Shown here in pieces: positions 33,249 to 42,500 of a stretch of DNA of 64,000 nucleotides. The position numbers and the translations under genes were made by a program. A model generated the notes under the pieces. The model had not been told where the DNA came from and ran no database searches. It saw only the letters and a program-made list of their open reading frames with translations. This DNA comes from Streptomyces hygroscopicus subsp. hygroscopicus (GTDB lineage Bacteria > Actinomycetota > Actinomycetes > Streptomycetales > Streptomycetaceae): positions 124,001 to 188,000 of the forward strand of contig NZ_BSSM01000011.1 of the NCBI RefSeq assembly GCF_030269125.1, in the 5' to 3' direction. The first letter of the stretch is position 1. The number at the start of each line of letters is the position of its first letter.

Positions 33249-33360
33249 GGCTCTTCGGTCGCGCGTGCCCTGACGCTTGAGTACGGAGCCGTCCGCGATC
33301 GCCGCCGTCCGGAAACACCGTCGGGCGGTGTCCCTTCGAGTTCGTAGATCGAAAGCAGGA

Positions 33361-34005
33361 ATGGCTTCCAACGCCCGCCTCGACCACCGCAACCCCCTCG
33401 TGTTCGACACTCACGAGCTGGGTCGGCGTCCTGGTGCGCTGCAGCGCCTGACCCGCGAGATCGACGCCCCCGGGGATCTCGGTATCCAGGGAGTCGTCGA
33501 GGTGCCGGAAGGCGCCCCGATGGAACTCGGACTCCGGCTTGAGTCGGTCATGGAAGGGGTGCTCGTCACAGGCACCGCCCGTGCAACGGCCAAGGGGGAG
33601 TGCGTAAGGTGTCTGGAGCCGGTCGAGCTGGAGCTCGAAGCGGACTTCCAGGAGCTGTTCTCGTACCCTGACGCCGACGACCGGGGCCGTGTGATCGCGG
33701 AACCGGGCGACGACGCCGAGGACGACGAGGACAGGCTCTTCATCGAGGACGGTCTGATCGACCTCGAACCTGTGCTGCGCGATGCGGTGGTGCTCGCACT
33801 GCCGATGCAGCCGGTGTGCCAGGAAGACTGCCCGGGTCTGTGCTCCGAGTGCGGAGCCCGGCTCGCGGACGACCCGGACCACCACCATGACGCCGTCGAC
33901 ATCCGTTGGGCGGCTTTGCAGGGACTCGCCGGCACCATGTCGGACGGCGAGAAGGACGAGATGAGCGGCGCCGAAGCGGGCGTCGACGAGAAGCAGGAGA
34001 AGTAG
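33361..34005 (+). CDS. DUF177 family (YceD-like) protein
   Basis: The 214-residue protein is the actinobacterial YceD homologue, a family implicated in 23S rRNA or large-subunit maturation and almost always encoded just before rpmF. It begins MASNARLDHRNPLVFDTHEL, has GECVRCLEPVELELEADFQE near 80 and QPVCQEDCPGLCSECGARL near 152. The cysteines of CVRC and CQEDC..CSEC could bind a metal. The C-terminus is acidic and lysine-rich. ATG 33361 lies after AAAGCAGGA. rpmF starts 2 bp past its stop. Confidence 0.9.
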   Translation: MASNARLDHRNPLVFDTHELGRRPGALQRLTREIDAPGDLGIQGVVEVPEGAPMELGLRLESVMEGVLVTGTARATAKGECVRCLEPVELELEADFQELFSYPDADDRGRVIAEPGDDAEDDEDRLFIEDGLIDLEPVLRDAVVLALPMQPVCQEDCPGLCSECGARLADDPDHHHDAVDIRWAALQGLAGTMSDGEKDEMSGAEAGVDEKQEK

Positions 34006-34007
34006 CC

Positions 34008-34181
34008 GTGGCTGTTCCGAAGCGGAAGATGTCGCGCAGCAACACGCGCCACCGCCGGTCGCAGTGGAAGGCTGCGGTCCCCACCCTGGTTGCGTGCGAG
34101 CGCTGCCACGAGCCCAAGCAGCAGCACATCGCGTGCCCGTCTTGCGGCACCTACAACAAGCGCCAGGTCCTCGAAGTCTGA
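34008..34181 (+). CDS. rpmF: 50S ribosomal protein L32, zinc-binding form
   Basis: L32 (57 aa) is recognisable from VAVPKRKMSRSNTRHRRSQW. Two CxxC pairs (CERC near 32 and CPSC near 45) make it the zinc-ribbon C+ form. GTG 34008 has AGGAGAAG 5 nt upstream, itself inside the end of the DUF177 gene, so the two are coupled. Confidence 0.97.
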   Translation: MAVPKRKMSRSNTRHRRSQWKAAVPTLVACERCHEPKQQHIACPSCGTYNKRQVLEV

Positions 34182-34200
34182 GCGGTTGGTGAGAGGCCCG

Positions 34201-35019
34201 ATGACAGACGCGAAAGCCGCTAGTCCCCGCCAGCGCGGGGGTAGTCCGCAGGCCTCGTCCCACACGGTTCTGGAAGGGCGGCTCGGCTACCAGGTCGAGT
34301 CCGCCCTTCTGGTGCGTGCGCTCACCCACCGTTCCTACGCGTACGAGAACGGCGGTCTGCCGACGAACGAGCGGCTGGAGTTCCTCGGGGACTCCGTGCT
34401 CGGCCTCGTCGTCACGGACACGCTGTACCGCACCCACCCCGACCTGCCCGAGGGCCAACTGGCCAAGCTGCGGGCCGCGGTGGTCAACTCGCGTGCGCTG
34501 GCGGAGGTGGGGCGCGGCCTCGACCTCGGCGCCTTCATCCGGCTCGGCCGGGGTGAAGAGGGCACGGGTGGCCGGGACAAGGCGTCCATCCTCGCCGACA
34601 CCCTTGAAGCGGTGATCGGCGCGGTCTATCTCGACCAGGGCCTCGACGCGGCGTCCGAGCTGGTGCACCGGCTCTTCGACCCGCTGATCGAGAAGTCCTC
34701 CAACCTGGGCGCCGGCCTGGACTGGAAGACGTCGCTCCAGGAGCTGACCGCGATCGAGGGGCTCGGCGTGCCCGAGTACCTGGTCACGGAGACCGGCCCC
34801 GACCACGAGAAGACCTTCACTGCTGCCGCCCGCGTCGGAGGCGTCTCGTACGGCACCGGCACCGGCCGCAGCAAGAAGGAGGCGGAGCAACAGGCCGCCG
34901 AGTCCGCGTGGCGTGCCATCAAGGCCGCCGCGGACGAGCGCGTGAAGGCGGCGGCGGAGGCCAAGCAGGCCGTCGCGCAAGCCTTCAGGGACGACGACAC
35001 GTCGTCCGCCACCGCCTGA
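34201..35019 (+). CDS. rnc: Ribonuclease III (AbsB)
   Basis: RNase III cleaves double-stranded RNA in rRNA and mRNA processing; in S. coelicolor it is AbsB, needed for antibiotic production. The 272-residue protein has the catalytic signature NERLEFLGDSVLG near 58, the second acidic cluster DTLEAVIGAVYLDQG near 128 and a C-terminal dsRNA-binding domain (DWKTSLQELTAIEG; GTGRSKKEAEQQAAESAW). An Ala/Lys/Glu tail ends the protein. ATG 34201 is 19 bp after rpmF. Confidence 0.97.
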   Translation: MTDAKAASPRQRGGSPQASSHTVLEGRLGYQVESALLVRALTHRSYAYENGGLPTNERLEFLGDSVLGLVVTDTLYRTHPDLPEGQLAKLRAAVVNSRALAEVGRGLDLGAFIRLGRGEEGTGGRDKASILADTLEAVIGAVYLDQGLDAASELVHRLFDPLIEKSSNLGAGLDWKTSLQELTAIEGLGVPEYLVTETGPDHEKTFTAAARVGGVSYGTGTGRSKKEAEQQAAESAWRAIKAAADERVKAAAEAKQAVAQAFRDDDTSSATA

Positions 35020-35032
35020 CGACAGTTTCACC

Positions 35033-35071
35033 GAGCGCCCGCCCCACCGTTTCGGACGGGGGCGGGCGCTC
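35033..35071 (+). terminator. Hairpin between rnc and mutM
   Basis: A 13-bp stem (35033-35045 with 35059-35071) has a 13-nt loop. It may attenuate transcription into mutM. Confidence 0.65.
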
Positions 35072-35103
35072 GCTTCATCCAGCGCCTTTTCACGGGGGTC
35101 CAG

Positions 35104-35964
35104 ATGCCCGAGTTGCCCGAGGTCGAGGTCGTCCGGCGGGGGTTGGCGCGGTGGGTGGCCCATCGCACCGTCGCGGAGACCGAGGTGCTGCACCCGCGCG
35201 CCGTACGCCGGCACGTGGCCGGGGGCGAGGACTTCGCGCACCGGCTCAAGGGGCATCACATCGGCGACCCCAGCCGGCGCGGCAAGTACCTGTGGCTGCC
35301 GCTGGAGGAGACCAACCAGTCGGTGCTCGCCCACCTCGGGATGAGCGGACAGCTGCTGGTGCAGCCGAGTGAGGCGGCGGACGAGAAGCACCTGCGCATC
35401 CGGATCCGGTTCGCCGACTCGCTCGGCACCGAGCTGCGGTTCGTCGACCAACGCACCTTCGGCGGGCTGTCGTTGCACGACAACACGCCCGACGGCCTGC
35501 CGGACGTCATCGCGCACATCGCCCGCGACCCCCTCGACGAGCTGTTCGACGACGACGCCTTCCACCAGGCGCTGCGCCGCAAGCGCACGACCGTCAAACG
35601 GGCCCTGCTGGACCAGTCGTTGATCAGCGGCGTCGGCAACATCTACGCCGACGAGGCCCTTTGGCGGGCCCGCGTCCACTACGAGCGCCCGACCGCGAAC
35701 TTCACCCGCCCGGTCACCGCCGAACTCCTCGGCCACATCCGGGATGTGATGAACGCGGCCCTCGCCGTCGGCGGCACCAGCTTCGACAGCCTCTACGTCA
35801 ACGTCAACGGGGAGTCGGGCTACTTCGACCGTTCGCTGGACGCCTACGGCCGCGAGGGCGAACCCTGTCGCCGCTGCGGCACCCCCATCCGGCGCCGCCC
35901 GTGGATGAACCGTTCCAGCTACTTCTGCCCGAAGTGTCAGCGGGCGCCGCGCGTCTCGTCGTAA
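35104..35964 (+). CDS. mutM: Formamidopyrimidine-DNA glycosylase (Fpg)
   Basis: MutM excises 8-oxoguanine and cleaves the AP site. The 286-residue enzyme starts PELPEVEVVRRGLARW after Met, with catalytic Pro2 and Glu3. The beta-elimination Lys is in RRGKYLWLP near 60, GVGNIYADEALWRA near 178 is the helix-two-turn-helix, and the C-terminal zinc finger is CRRCG near 258 and CPKCQ near 278. The start is ATG 35104. Its 3' end overlaps the convergent HxlR gene by 28 bp. Confidence 0.96.
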   Translation: MPELPEVEVVRRGLARWVAHRTVAETEVLHPRAVRRHVAGGEDFAHRLKGHHIGDPSRRGKYLWLPLEETNQSVLAHLGMSGQLLVQPSEAADEKHLRIRIRFADSLGTELRFVDQRTFGGLSLHDNTPDGLPDVIAHIARDPLDELFDDDAFHQALRRKRTTVKRALLDQSLISGVGNIYADEALWRARVHYERPTANFTRPVTAELLGHIRDVMNAALAVGGTSFDSLYVNVNGESGYFDRSLDAYGREGEPCRRCGTPIRRRPWMNRSSYFCPKCQRAPRVSS

Positions 35965-36332
35965 CGCTCGCGGGCGGCCAGCACCTCGTCCATGGCGCCC
36001 TCCACGCACTGGATGAGTGCGAGGAGGCGTCCGGCGACGTCGTGGCCGAGCGGGGTCAGCTCGTAGTCGACGCGCGGCGGATTGGTCGGCTGGGCCTCGC
36101 GGTGCACCAGGCCGTCCCGCTCCAGCGCGTGCAGGGTCTGGGAGAGCATCTTCTCGCTCACCCCGTCGACGCGGCGGCGCAGCTCGTTGAAGCGCAGTGA
36201 GCCCTCGGACAGCGCGCCGAGGGTCAGCGCGCCCCAGCGGCCCGTGACGTGCTCGAGCGTGCCGCGGGAGGGGCATGCCTTGGCGAAGACGTTGTACGCG
36301 AGCTCGTCGGGCTCCTGGGGACAGGCGGTCAT
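35937..36332 (-). CDS. HxlR-family transcriptional regulator
   Basis: The 131-residue winged-helix protein has the HxlR features CPSRGTLEHVTGRWGALTLG near 20, RFNELRRRVDGVSEKMLSQT near 48 and ELTPLGHDVAGRL near 90. A single N-terminal cysteine (C20) may sense quinones or electrophiles, as in related regulators, but this is inferred. TACCCT lies 6 nt before the ATG, suggesting a leaderless mRNA. It is divergent from the flavodoxin-like gene and probably represses it through the palindrome at 36372-36392. Confidence 0.88.
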   Translation of the reverse strand: MTACPQEPDELAYNVFAKACPSRGTLEHVTGRWGALTLGALSEGSLRFNELRRRVDGVSEKMLSQTLHALERDGLVHREAQPTNPPRVDYELTPLGHDVAGRLLALIQCVEGAMDEVLAARERYDETRGAR

Positions 36333-36371
36333 GCGACAAGGGTACGCCCAGGCAGCGCTTACTGGCAGGTT

Positions 36372-36392
36372 GCACTAACTTCAAGTTAGTGC
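36372..36392. promoter_or_regulatory. Palindromic operator for the HxlR regulator
   Basis: GCACTAACTT (36372-36381) and AAGTTAGTGC (36383-36392) are perfect inverted repeats around a single C, in the 104-bp gap between the two divergent genes. Confidence 0.85.
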
Positions 36393-36436
36393 TTTCCTTT
36401 CGTCACTGCTTTTGAGCTGCCCTTTCGAGGAGAGTC

Positions 36437-37021
36437 ATGACCACCCCTGTCCTTTCCATCGCCTACCACTCCGGCTACGGCCACACCGCCGTCCTCGCCG
36501 AGGCCGTCCGCGCCGGTGCCGTCGAGGCGGGTGCGGAGGTGCACCTGATCAAGGTCGACGAGATCACCGAGGAGCAGTGGCGGATACTGGACCGCTCGGA
36601 CGCGATCGTCTTCGGCTCGCCCACCTACATGGGCACCGCCTCCGGCGCCTTCCACGTGTTCGGCGAGGCGACGTCCTCGCGCTGGGCCGGCCAGGACTGG
36701 CAGGACAAGCTGGCCGCCGGCTTCACCAACTCGGGCTCCAAGAGCGGCGACAAGCTGCACACGCTCCAGTTCTTCCAGACGCTCGCCGCCCAGCACGGCA
36801 TGCACTGGGTCAACCTCGGCCTGCTCCCGGGCTGGAACAGCAGCACCGCCTCCGAGAACGACCTCAACCGGCTCGGTTTCTTCGCCGGCGCCGCCGCCCA
36901 GACCGACACCGACCGGGGCCCGGAGGGTGTGCACAAGGCGGACGTCGCCACGGCCGAGCACCTCGGGCGCCGGGTGACCCAGACGGCGCGGACCTTCGCG
37001 CGGGGGCGTGCCGCCGCGTGA
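36437..37021 (+). CDS. Flavodoxin-family NAD(P)H:quinone oxidoreductase-like protein (WrbA-like)
   Basis: The 194-residue protein has a flavodoxin-like fold. The FMN phosphate loop is IAYHSGYGHTAVLAEAV near 8-24, SPTYMGTASGAFHVF near 61 and GFTNSGSKSGDKLHTLQFF near 95 contact the flavin. Such enzymes reduce quinones by two electrons, avoiding radicals. ATG 36437 has CGAGGAGAG upstream. The HxlR regulator next door and the operator between them suggest induction by quinone-like stress. Confidence 0.87.
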   Translation: MTTPVLSIAYHSGYGHTAVLAEAVRAGAVEAGAEVHLIKVDEITEEQWRILDRSDAIVFGSPTYMGTASGAFHVFGEATSSRWAGQDWQDKLAAGFTNSGSKSGDKLHTLQFFQTLAAQHGMHWVNLGLLPGWNSSTASENDLNRLGFFAGAAAQTDTDRGPEGVHKADVATAEHLGRRVTQTARTFARGRAAA

Positions 37022-37045
37022 CACCGCCGGGTGGCGGGGGTCGGC

Positions 37046-38248
37046 TCAGGAGCCGAACTCCTCGGTCCACCACGGCCCGCCCGCGCCGAAGTGGACACCG
37101 ACGCCGAGCGTGTTGAAACCGCAGTTCAGGATGTTGGCGCGGTGCTCGGGGCTGTCCATCCATGCCTTCACCACGGCCGCCGGGTCGGCCGGCCCGCGGG
37201 CGATGTTCTCCGCGCCGAGTCCGGTGACACCGGCCGCCCTCGCCCGGTCCCACGGCGACCTGCCGTCCGGATCGGTGTCCGAGAAGAAGCCCCGCGCCGC
37301 CATGGCGTCGCTGAACGACTCGGCCAGGTTCGTCAGCGCGGAGTTCGCCGACAGCGCGCTGCAGCCCACCTTGGCCCGCTCGTCGTTGACCAGCTTCAGC
37401 ACCTGCGCCTCGGCGGCGGCCTGCGCGGAGACCGTCACGGCCGGGGCGGTCGGGGCGGGCGCCTTGGTCGCCGTGGGACTCGTACGAGGGGCCGGGCCGG
37501 GCTTCGCCCCGGTGGGCGAGGGCTCGGGCTTCGCGGTGGCCGGGGCTGCCGGGGCGCTCCCGCCGGCGGTGGGTTTCGGGTGCGAGGCCGGCGCGGTCGG
37601 CTTCTTCGGGGGAGTCGGCGAAGCGGAGACCGAGGGGGACTTCGCGGGCGTCGGCGAGGAGGACGCCGTCGGGGTGGCGGGGGAGGAGGGCCGTACGGCG
37701 CCCCCTCCCGGAGCCGTGCCGCCGATGCCGTCGCCGGCGCTGCCCGACGTGCCGCCCTGGGCGTCGTCCGTGTTGCTGGGGGAGCCCGCCGCCCGGACCC
37801 GGTCGTCGCCGGTCGCGTGGGTGCCGCCACCGAGCCGGTAGCCCTGGAAACCCGGGACGACGCCCGCGGCCACCGCGGCGGTGCCCAGGGCGACGGCCAC
37901 GGACAGCCCGAGCAGCGTCATGCTCACCGCCCGCCCGGCCTGCTTCTGCCCCAGGCCGCGGGAGGGGGCCTCGTCCGGGTACCCGGGGGCGTCGGGACCG
38001 GGGCCCGCGCCCGCGTCCGCCGCGTCCGCCGAGAACGCTTCCCCCGGCTCCCCCGGCTCGGCCGCGAAGAGGTACGCGTCCGCCCTGGCCTTCGCCGCCG
38101 CGTACGCCTCCGGGTTCAGATAGGGCGCCGTGCCCATCGGTATCGGCGCCGTGGACGCGGACGGCGAACCGTCGCTCCCGGCGGCGGAGGCGCGCGGGTC
38201 GTCGCCGTCCGCGGCGCGGCCGGCGTCCGAGCGTCGGTGGCGTCCCAT
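37046..38248 (-). CDS. Membrane-anchored CAP (SCP-like) domain protein
   Basis: The 400-residue protein has a charged N-terminal cytoplasmic part (MGRHRRSDAGRAADGDDPRA), one transmembrane segment near 112-132 (MTLLGLSVAVALGTAAVAAG), a long Pro/Thr/Ser/Ala linker that should lie in or across the cell wall, and a C-terminal CAP domain from about 270 (VLKLVNDERAKVGCSALSAN; ENIARGPADPAAVVKAWMDS; EHRANILNCGFNTLGVGVHF). CAP domains of this kind occur in secreted bacterial proteins of unknown activity. ATG 38248 has AGAGGGC upstream. It is convergent with the flavodoxin-like gene, 24 bp apart. Confidence 0.85.
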   Translation of the reverse strand: MGRHRRSDAGRAADGDDPRASAAGSDGSPSASTAPIPMGTAPYLNPEAYAAAKARADAYLFAAEPGEPGEAFSADAADAGAGPGPDAPGYPDEAPSRGLGQKQAGRAVSMTLLGLSVAVALGTAAVAAGVVPGFQGYRLGGGTHATGDDRVRAAGSPSNTDDAQGGTSGSAGDGIGGTAPGGGAVRPSSPATPTASSSPTPAKSPSVSASPTPPKKPTAPASHPKPTAGGSAPAAPATAKPEPSPTGAKPGPAPRTSPTATKAPAPTAPAVTVSAQAAAEAQVLKLVNDERAKVGCSALSANSALTNLAESFSDAMAARGFFSDTDPDGRSPWDRARAAGVTGLGAENIARGPADPAAVVKAWMDSPEHRANILNCGFNTLGVGVHFGAGGPWWTEEFGS

Positions 38249-38295
38249 GCCCTTGCCCTCTTCCTCGTACTTTCTTGGTGCTTCTGGCCAACCCG

Positions 38296-38315
38296 AACCA
38301 CTCGATCGAGTGGTT
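38296..38315. promoter_or_regulatory. Perfect 20-bp palindrome between the CAP gene and acyP
   Basis: AACCACTCGATCGAGTGGTT reads the same on both strands. It lies 48 bp upstream of the CAP gene start and 90 bp upstream of acyP. The length fits a dimer operator; TTTTGTC follows it on the plus strand, so a small terminator role is also possible. Confidence 0.6.
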
Positions 38316-38404
38316 TTGTCTGGAAGGTGCCCGCGTGCGGACGGTACCTCATGCCGTTCGGAGGCGATGTGTCCCGGACGACACGGGCCGGTTAGGTTGC
38401 ACCC

Positions 38405-38686
38405 ATGAGCGAGGATGTGCGACTGATCGCCTGGGTGCGTGGACACGTACAGGGCGTGGGATTCCGCTGGTTCACCCGTGCCAAGGCGCTGGAGATCGGC
38501 GGCCTGAGTGGTTTTGCTCTCAATTTGGCGGACGGCCGGGTCCAGGTCGTCGCCGAGGGCGCGCGGGAGGGCTGCGAGGGGCTGCTGGACTGGCTCACGG
38601 GCGGCGACACGCCCGGCCGCGTGGACGGCGTCACCGAGATCTGGGACACACCTCGCGGCGGCTACGACGGCTTCGCGGTCCGCTGA
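38405..38686 (+). CDS. acyP: Acylphosphatase
   Basis: The 93-residue enzyme hydrolyses acyl phosphates. Its signature is VRGHVQGVGFRWFTRAKALE, containing the catalytic Arg (VQGVGFR) and the later catalytic Asn (GFALNLADGRVQVVAEG). TAGGTT lies 6 nt before ATG 38405 and no ribosome site is visible, so the message is probably leaderless. It lies a short distance upstream of smc, as often seen in actinobacteria. Confidence 0.94.
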   Translation: MSEDVRLIAWVRGHVQGVGFRWFTRAKALEIGGLSGFALNLADGRVQVVAEGAREGCEGLLDWLTGGDTPGRVDGVTEIWDTPRGGYDGFAVR

Positions 38687-38774
38687 GCCGGAGCCGCCGC
38701 GCCGGGGTCCCCGCACCCCGCGTCACGGGGGTCCGGAGCGGAAATCGCCTGGTGGTTGCCAAGGAGGGCGCGGC

Positions 38775-38915
38775 ATGGCAGGCTCCGCAAGTACAGCTGA
38801 TCGCTGCGCCCCCAGGGCCCGGACGACTCGCTGCGCCGCCGCGTTCCCGGCCGCGCGCCCCGGTCCGCCCGCCAATACGGGGTGTGATCGTGTTGACCGT
38901 CAAACTTTTTGGTGA
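38775..38915 (+). CDS. Putative small ORF (46 aa) with strong ribosome site
   Basis: The reading frame starts at ATG 38775, 6 nt after AAGGAGGG (38761-38768), the best Shine-Dalgarno match in this gap. The product begins MAGSASTADRCAPRARTTRC and is Ala/Arg/Pro-rich, with three cysteines. Composition resembles high-GC noise, so I rate it as only possible. It could be an upstream leader peptide for the downstream small gene. Confidence 0.3.
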   Translation: MAGSASTADRCAPRARTTRCAAAFPAARPGPPANTGCDRVDRQTFW

Positions 38916-39057
38916 GACGCTGAAAGCCCCGCGCACCTTAGCTGTTTGGCATGGAGCAACAGCAGAGCAACACTCGGATGTGCCAAGCACCGCGGGTGCG
39001 AATCCCTCACGACCCACACCGCATCGGTCGGTCACTCAGTGTGGAGGACCATCCATC
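38916..39057 (+). other. Leader region before the small coiled-coil gene
   Basis: This 142-bp stretch has AT-rich CAAACTTTTTGG at the start, a compact hairpin GCACC-GCG-GGTGC at about 38989-39001 and then a GGAGG ribosome site at 39043-39047. It looks like an untranslated leader; I cannot match it to a known riboswitch. Confidence 0.35.
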
Positions 39058-39261
39058 ATGGCAAAGGCGCTTCTCGGTTACGTCGGCGGCTCCGACCCTC
39101 GACTCCTCGCCGAGATGCGACGGCTGCAGCAGCGCGTCCAGGACCTGGAGTCCGAGCTGGTCAGGATCCAGGCGGAGAACGACGCGCTGACGGCTGCCGC
39201 GTCTCAGGACAGGATCATGGAGAGCATCGACGCACACCAGGCGGAGCCTGCGCTCACCTGA
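39058..39261 (+). CDS. Small coiled-coil protein (67 aa), unknown function
   Basis: MAKALLGYVGGSDPRLLAEM opens the protein, followed by a two- to three-turn coiled coil, RRLQQRVQDLESELVRIQAE. It ends ESIDAHQAEPALT. The charged heptads suggest dimerisation. There is no signal, membrane or enzymatic motif, and I do not recognise a named family. ATG 39058 has GGAGG 10 nt upstream. It lies between acyP and smc and ends before a terminator at 39361. Confidence 0.75.
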   Translation: MAKALLGYVGGSDPRLLAEMRRLQQRVQDLESELVRIQAENDALTAAASQDRIMESIDAHQAEPALT

Positions 39262-39360
39262 TCGCTGCATCGCTCCACGACAGCAGCAGTGGTTGGGCAG
39301 CCCGTATCAACCGCTCAGCAGTTCGGACGACCGGCATCCGAGGTCGTCCACCAGAATGGC

Positions 39361-39391
39361 AAGGGACGCTTCGGCGTCCCTTCTTTCTTCC
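39361..39391 (+). terminator. Terminator before smc
   Basis: AAGGGACGC (39361-39369) pairs with GCGTCCCTT (39374-39382) across a TTCG loop and is followed by CTTTCTTCC. Confidence 0.85.
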
Positions 39392-39507
39392 CCCCGCATC
39401 CTTTCACCTTCTTCAACATCTGGTGTGCCCTGGATGTCGACCGGTGAAACCGCGCGGTTGCGAGGGTTCATGGAGTGAGATAGCGGCGGCCGGTAAAGTC
39501 CGGCGGC

Positions 39508-42500
39508 GTGCACCTCAAGGCCCTGACCCTGCGCGGCTTCAAGTCGTTCGCCTCGGCGACCACGCTCCGGTTCGAACCCGGGATCACGTGCGTCGTCGGA
39601 CCGAACGGCTCGGGCAAGTCCAATGTGGTGGACGCGCTGAGCTGGGTCATGGGCGAGCAGGGAGCCAAGTCGCTGCGCGGCGGCAAGATGGAGGACGTCA
39701 TCTTCGCCGGCACCACCGGGCGCCCCCCGCTGGGCCGCGCCGAGGTGTCCCTGACCATCGACAACTCCGACGGCGCGCTGCCCATCGAGTACGCCGAGGT
39801 CACCATCACGCGGATCATGTTCCGCAACGGCGGCAGCGAGTACCAGATCAACGGTGACACCTGCCGCCTCCTCGACATCCAGGAACTGCTCTCCGACTCC
39901 GGCATCGGCCGCGAGATGCACGTCATCGTCGGCCAGGGCCAGCTCGACTCGGTGCTGCACGCCGACCCCATGGGCCGCCGCGCCTTCATCGAGGAGGCGG
40001 CCGGCGTCCTCAAGCACCGCAGGCGCAAGGAGAAGGCGCTGCGCAAACTGGACGCGATGCAGGCCAACCTCGCCCGCGTCCAGGACCTCACCGACGAACT
40101 GCGCCGCCAGCTCAAACCGCTGGGCCGCCAGGCCGCGGTCGCGCGCCGGGCCGCCGTCATCCAGGCCGACCTGCGCGACGCCCGTCTCAGGCTGCTCGCC
40201 GACGACCTCGTACGGCTGCGCCGGGCGCTCAGCGCCGAGATCGCCGACGAGGCCGCCCTCAAGGAACGCAAGGAGACCGCCGAGCAGGAGCTGAGGAAGG
40301 CCCTGCACCGCGAGTCCCTCCTGGAGGACGAGGTCCGGCAGCTCACGCCCCGCCTCCAGCGCGCCCAGCAGACCTGGTACGAGCTGTCCCAGCTGGCCGA
40401 GCGGGTGCGCGGCACCGTCTCGCTGGCCGACGCCCGGGTCAAGAGCGCCACCTCCGCGCCGCCCGAGGAGCGCCGGGGACGCGACCCCGAGGACCTGGAG
40501 CGCGAGGCCGCCCGCGTCCGCGAGCAGGAGGCCGAGCTGGAGGCCGCCCTGGAAGCGGCCCGGCACGCCTTGGACGACACGGTCGCCCACCGCGCCGAAC
40601 TGGAGCGGGAACTGGCCGTCGAGGAGCGCCGACTCAAGGACGTGGCCCGCGCCATCGCCGACCGCCGCGAGGGCCTGGCCCGGCTGAACGGCCAGGTGGG
40701 CGCGGCTCGTTCGCGCGCCGCCGCGGCCCAGGCCGAGATCGACCGGCTGGCCGCGGCCCGCGACGAGGCACAGGAACGCGCGGTGCGCGCCCAGGAGGAG
40801 TACGAGGCACTCAAGACCGAGGTCGACGGACTCGACGCCGGCGACGCCGACCTGGCCGAGCGCCACGAGGCCGCGAGACGGCGGCTGGCCGACGCCGAGG
40901 CCGACCTGAGCGAGGCCCGCGAGGCCGCCACCACCGCCGAGCGCCGCCGCGCCGCCACCCAGGCCCGCCACGAGGCACTGGCCCTGGGCCTGCGCCGCAA
41001 GGACGGCACCGGCATACTGCTCGACTCCAAGGCCCACCTCACCGGCCTGCTGGGTCCGGTGGCCGAGCTCCTCACCATCACCCCGGGCTACGAGGTCCCC
41101 CTGGCCGCCGCCTTCGGAGCCGCCGCCGACGCCGTCGCCGTGACGACCCCCGCCTCGGCCGCGGAAGCCCTCCGCCTCCTGCGCAAGCAGGACGGGGGCA
41201 GGGCGGCCCTGATCCTCACCGGGGCCCCGGAGACGATCCTCGCGGCCGCTCCGGAAGCACCCGCACCCGCCGAACGCCATCTCCTCGCCGAGACCCTGGT
41301 GCGGGCCCCGGCCGACCTGATGCCCGCCATCCGCAGGCTCCTGCACGGCATCGTCGTGGTGGACACCCTGGAAGCCGCCGAAGACCTGGTCCACGCCCAC
41401 CCGGACCTCACCGCCGTCACCGCGGAAGGCGACCTCCTGGGCGCCCACTTCGCCCACGGCGGCTCGGCCGGCGCCCCCAGCCTGCTGGAGGCGCGGGCCG
41501 CCGTGGACGAGGCCGCCGCGGAGCTGGAGGAGCTTTCGGTCCGCTGTACGGAGCTGGCCGCGCGGCAGCACGCCGCGGCCGAACGCCGTGCCGAGGCCGC
41601 CGCCCTCGTGGAGGAGATCGGGGAGCGGCGCCGGGCCTGCGACAGGGAGAAGTCCTCCGTCGCCCAGCAACTCGGCCGCCTCGCCGGCCAGGCGCGCGGC
41701 GCGGCCGGTGAGGCCGAGCGGTCCGCCGCGGCGGCGGCGCGGGCGCAGGACGCGCTGGACAAGGCTGTGCGGGAGGCCGAGGAACTCGCGGAGCGGCTCG
41801 CGGTCGCCGAGGAGACGCCGGTGGAGGAGGAGCCGGACACCTCGGTGCGCGACCGGCTCTCCGCCGACGGCGCCAACGCGCGCCAGACCGAGATGGAGGC
41901 CCGCCTCCAGGTCCGTACCCACGAGGAGCGGGTCAAGGGACTCGCGGGGCGGGCCGACTCCCTGGACCGGGCCGCCCGCGCGGAGCGCGAGGCGCGGGCG
42001 CGCGCCGAGCAGCGCCGGGCCCGGCTGCGGCACGAGGCGGCCGTCGCGCGGGCCGTGGCCGACGGCGCCCGCCAGCTGCTCGCGCACGTGGAGGTCTCCC
42101 TCACCCGTGCCGACCAGGAGCGCGCCGCCGCCGAGGCCGCCAAGGCGCGGCGCGAACAGGAGCTGGCCGCCGCCCGTACCACCGGACGTGAACTGAAGTC
42201 GGAACTCGACAAGTTGACGGATTCGGTGCACCGCGGCGAGGTACTCGGCGCGGAGAAGCGGCTGCGGATCGAGCAGCTGGAGACCAGGGCGCTGGAGGAG
42301 CTGGGTGTCGAACCGGCGGGCCTCGAAAGGGAGTACGGGCCGCATCAGCCCGTGCCGCCCTCGCCCCCCGCCGACGGCGAGACGCTGCCGGAGGACCCGG
42401 ATCACCCCCGTAACCAGCCGCGGCCCTTCGTGCGGGCCGAGCAGGAGAAGCGGCTCAAGGCGGCCGAGCGGGCGTACCAGCAGCTCGGCAAGGTCAACCC

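Noticed and set aside
32002..36384. A 1460-aa minus-strand open frame
   Set aside because: It runs antisense to five well-supported genes (DivIVA-like, DUF177, rpmF, rnc, mutM) and has no protein likeness; a GC-frame artefact.
38916..39057. A tRNA-like or riboswitch-like element before the small coiled-coil gene
   Set aside because: GCGGGTGCGAATCCC resembles a T-arm, but the stem does not pair and no acceptor or anticodon stem is present.
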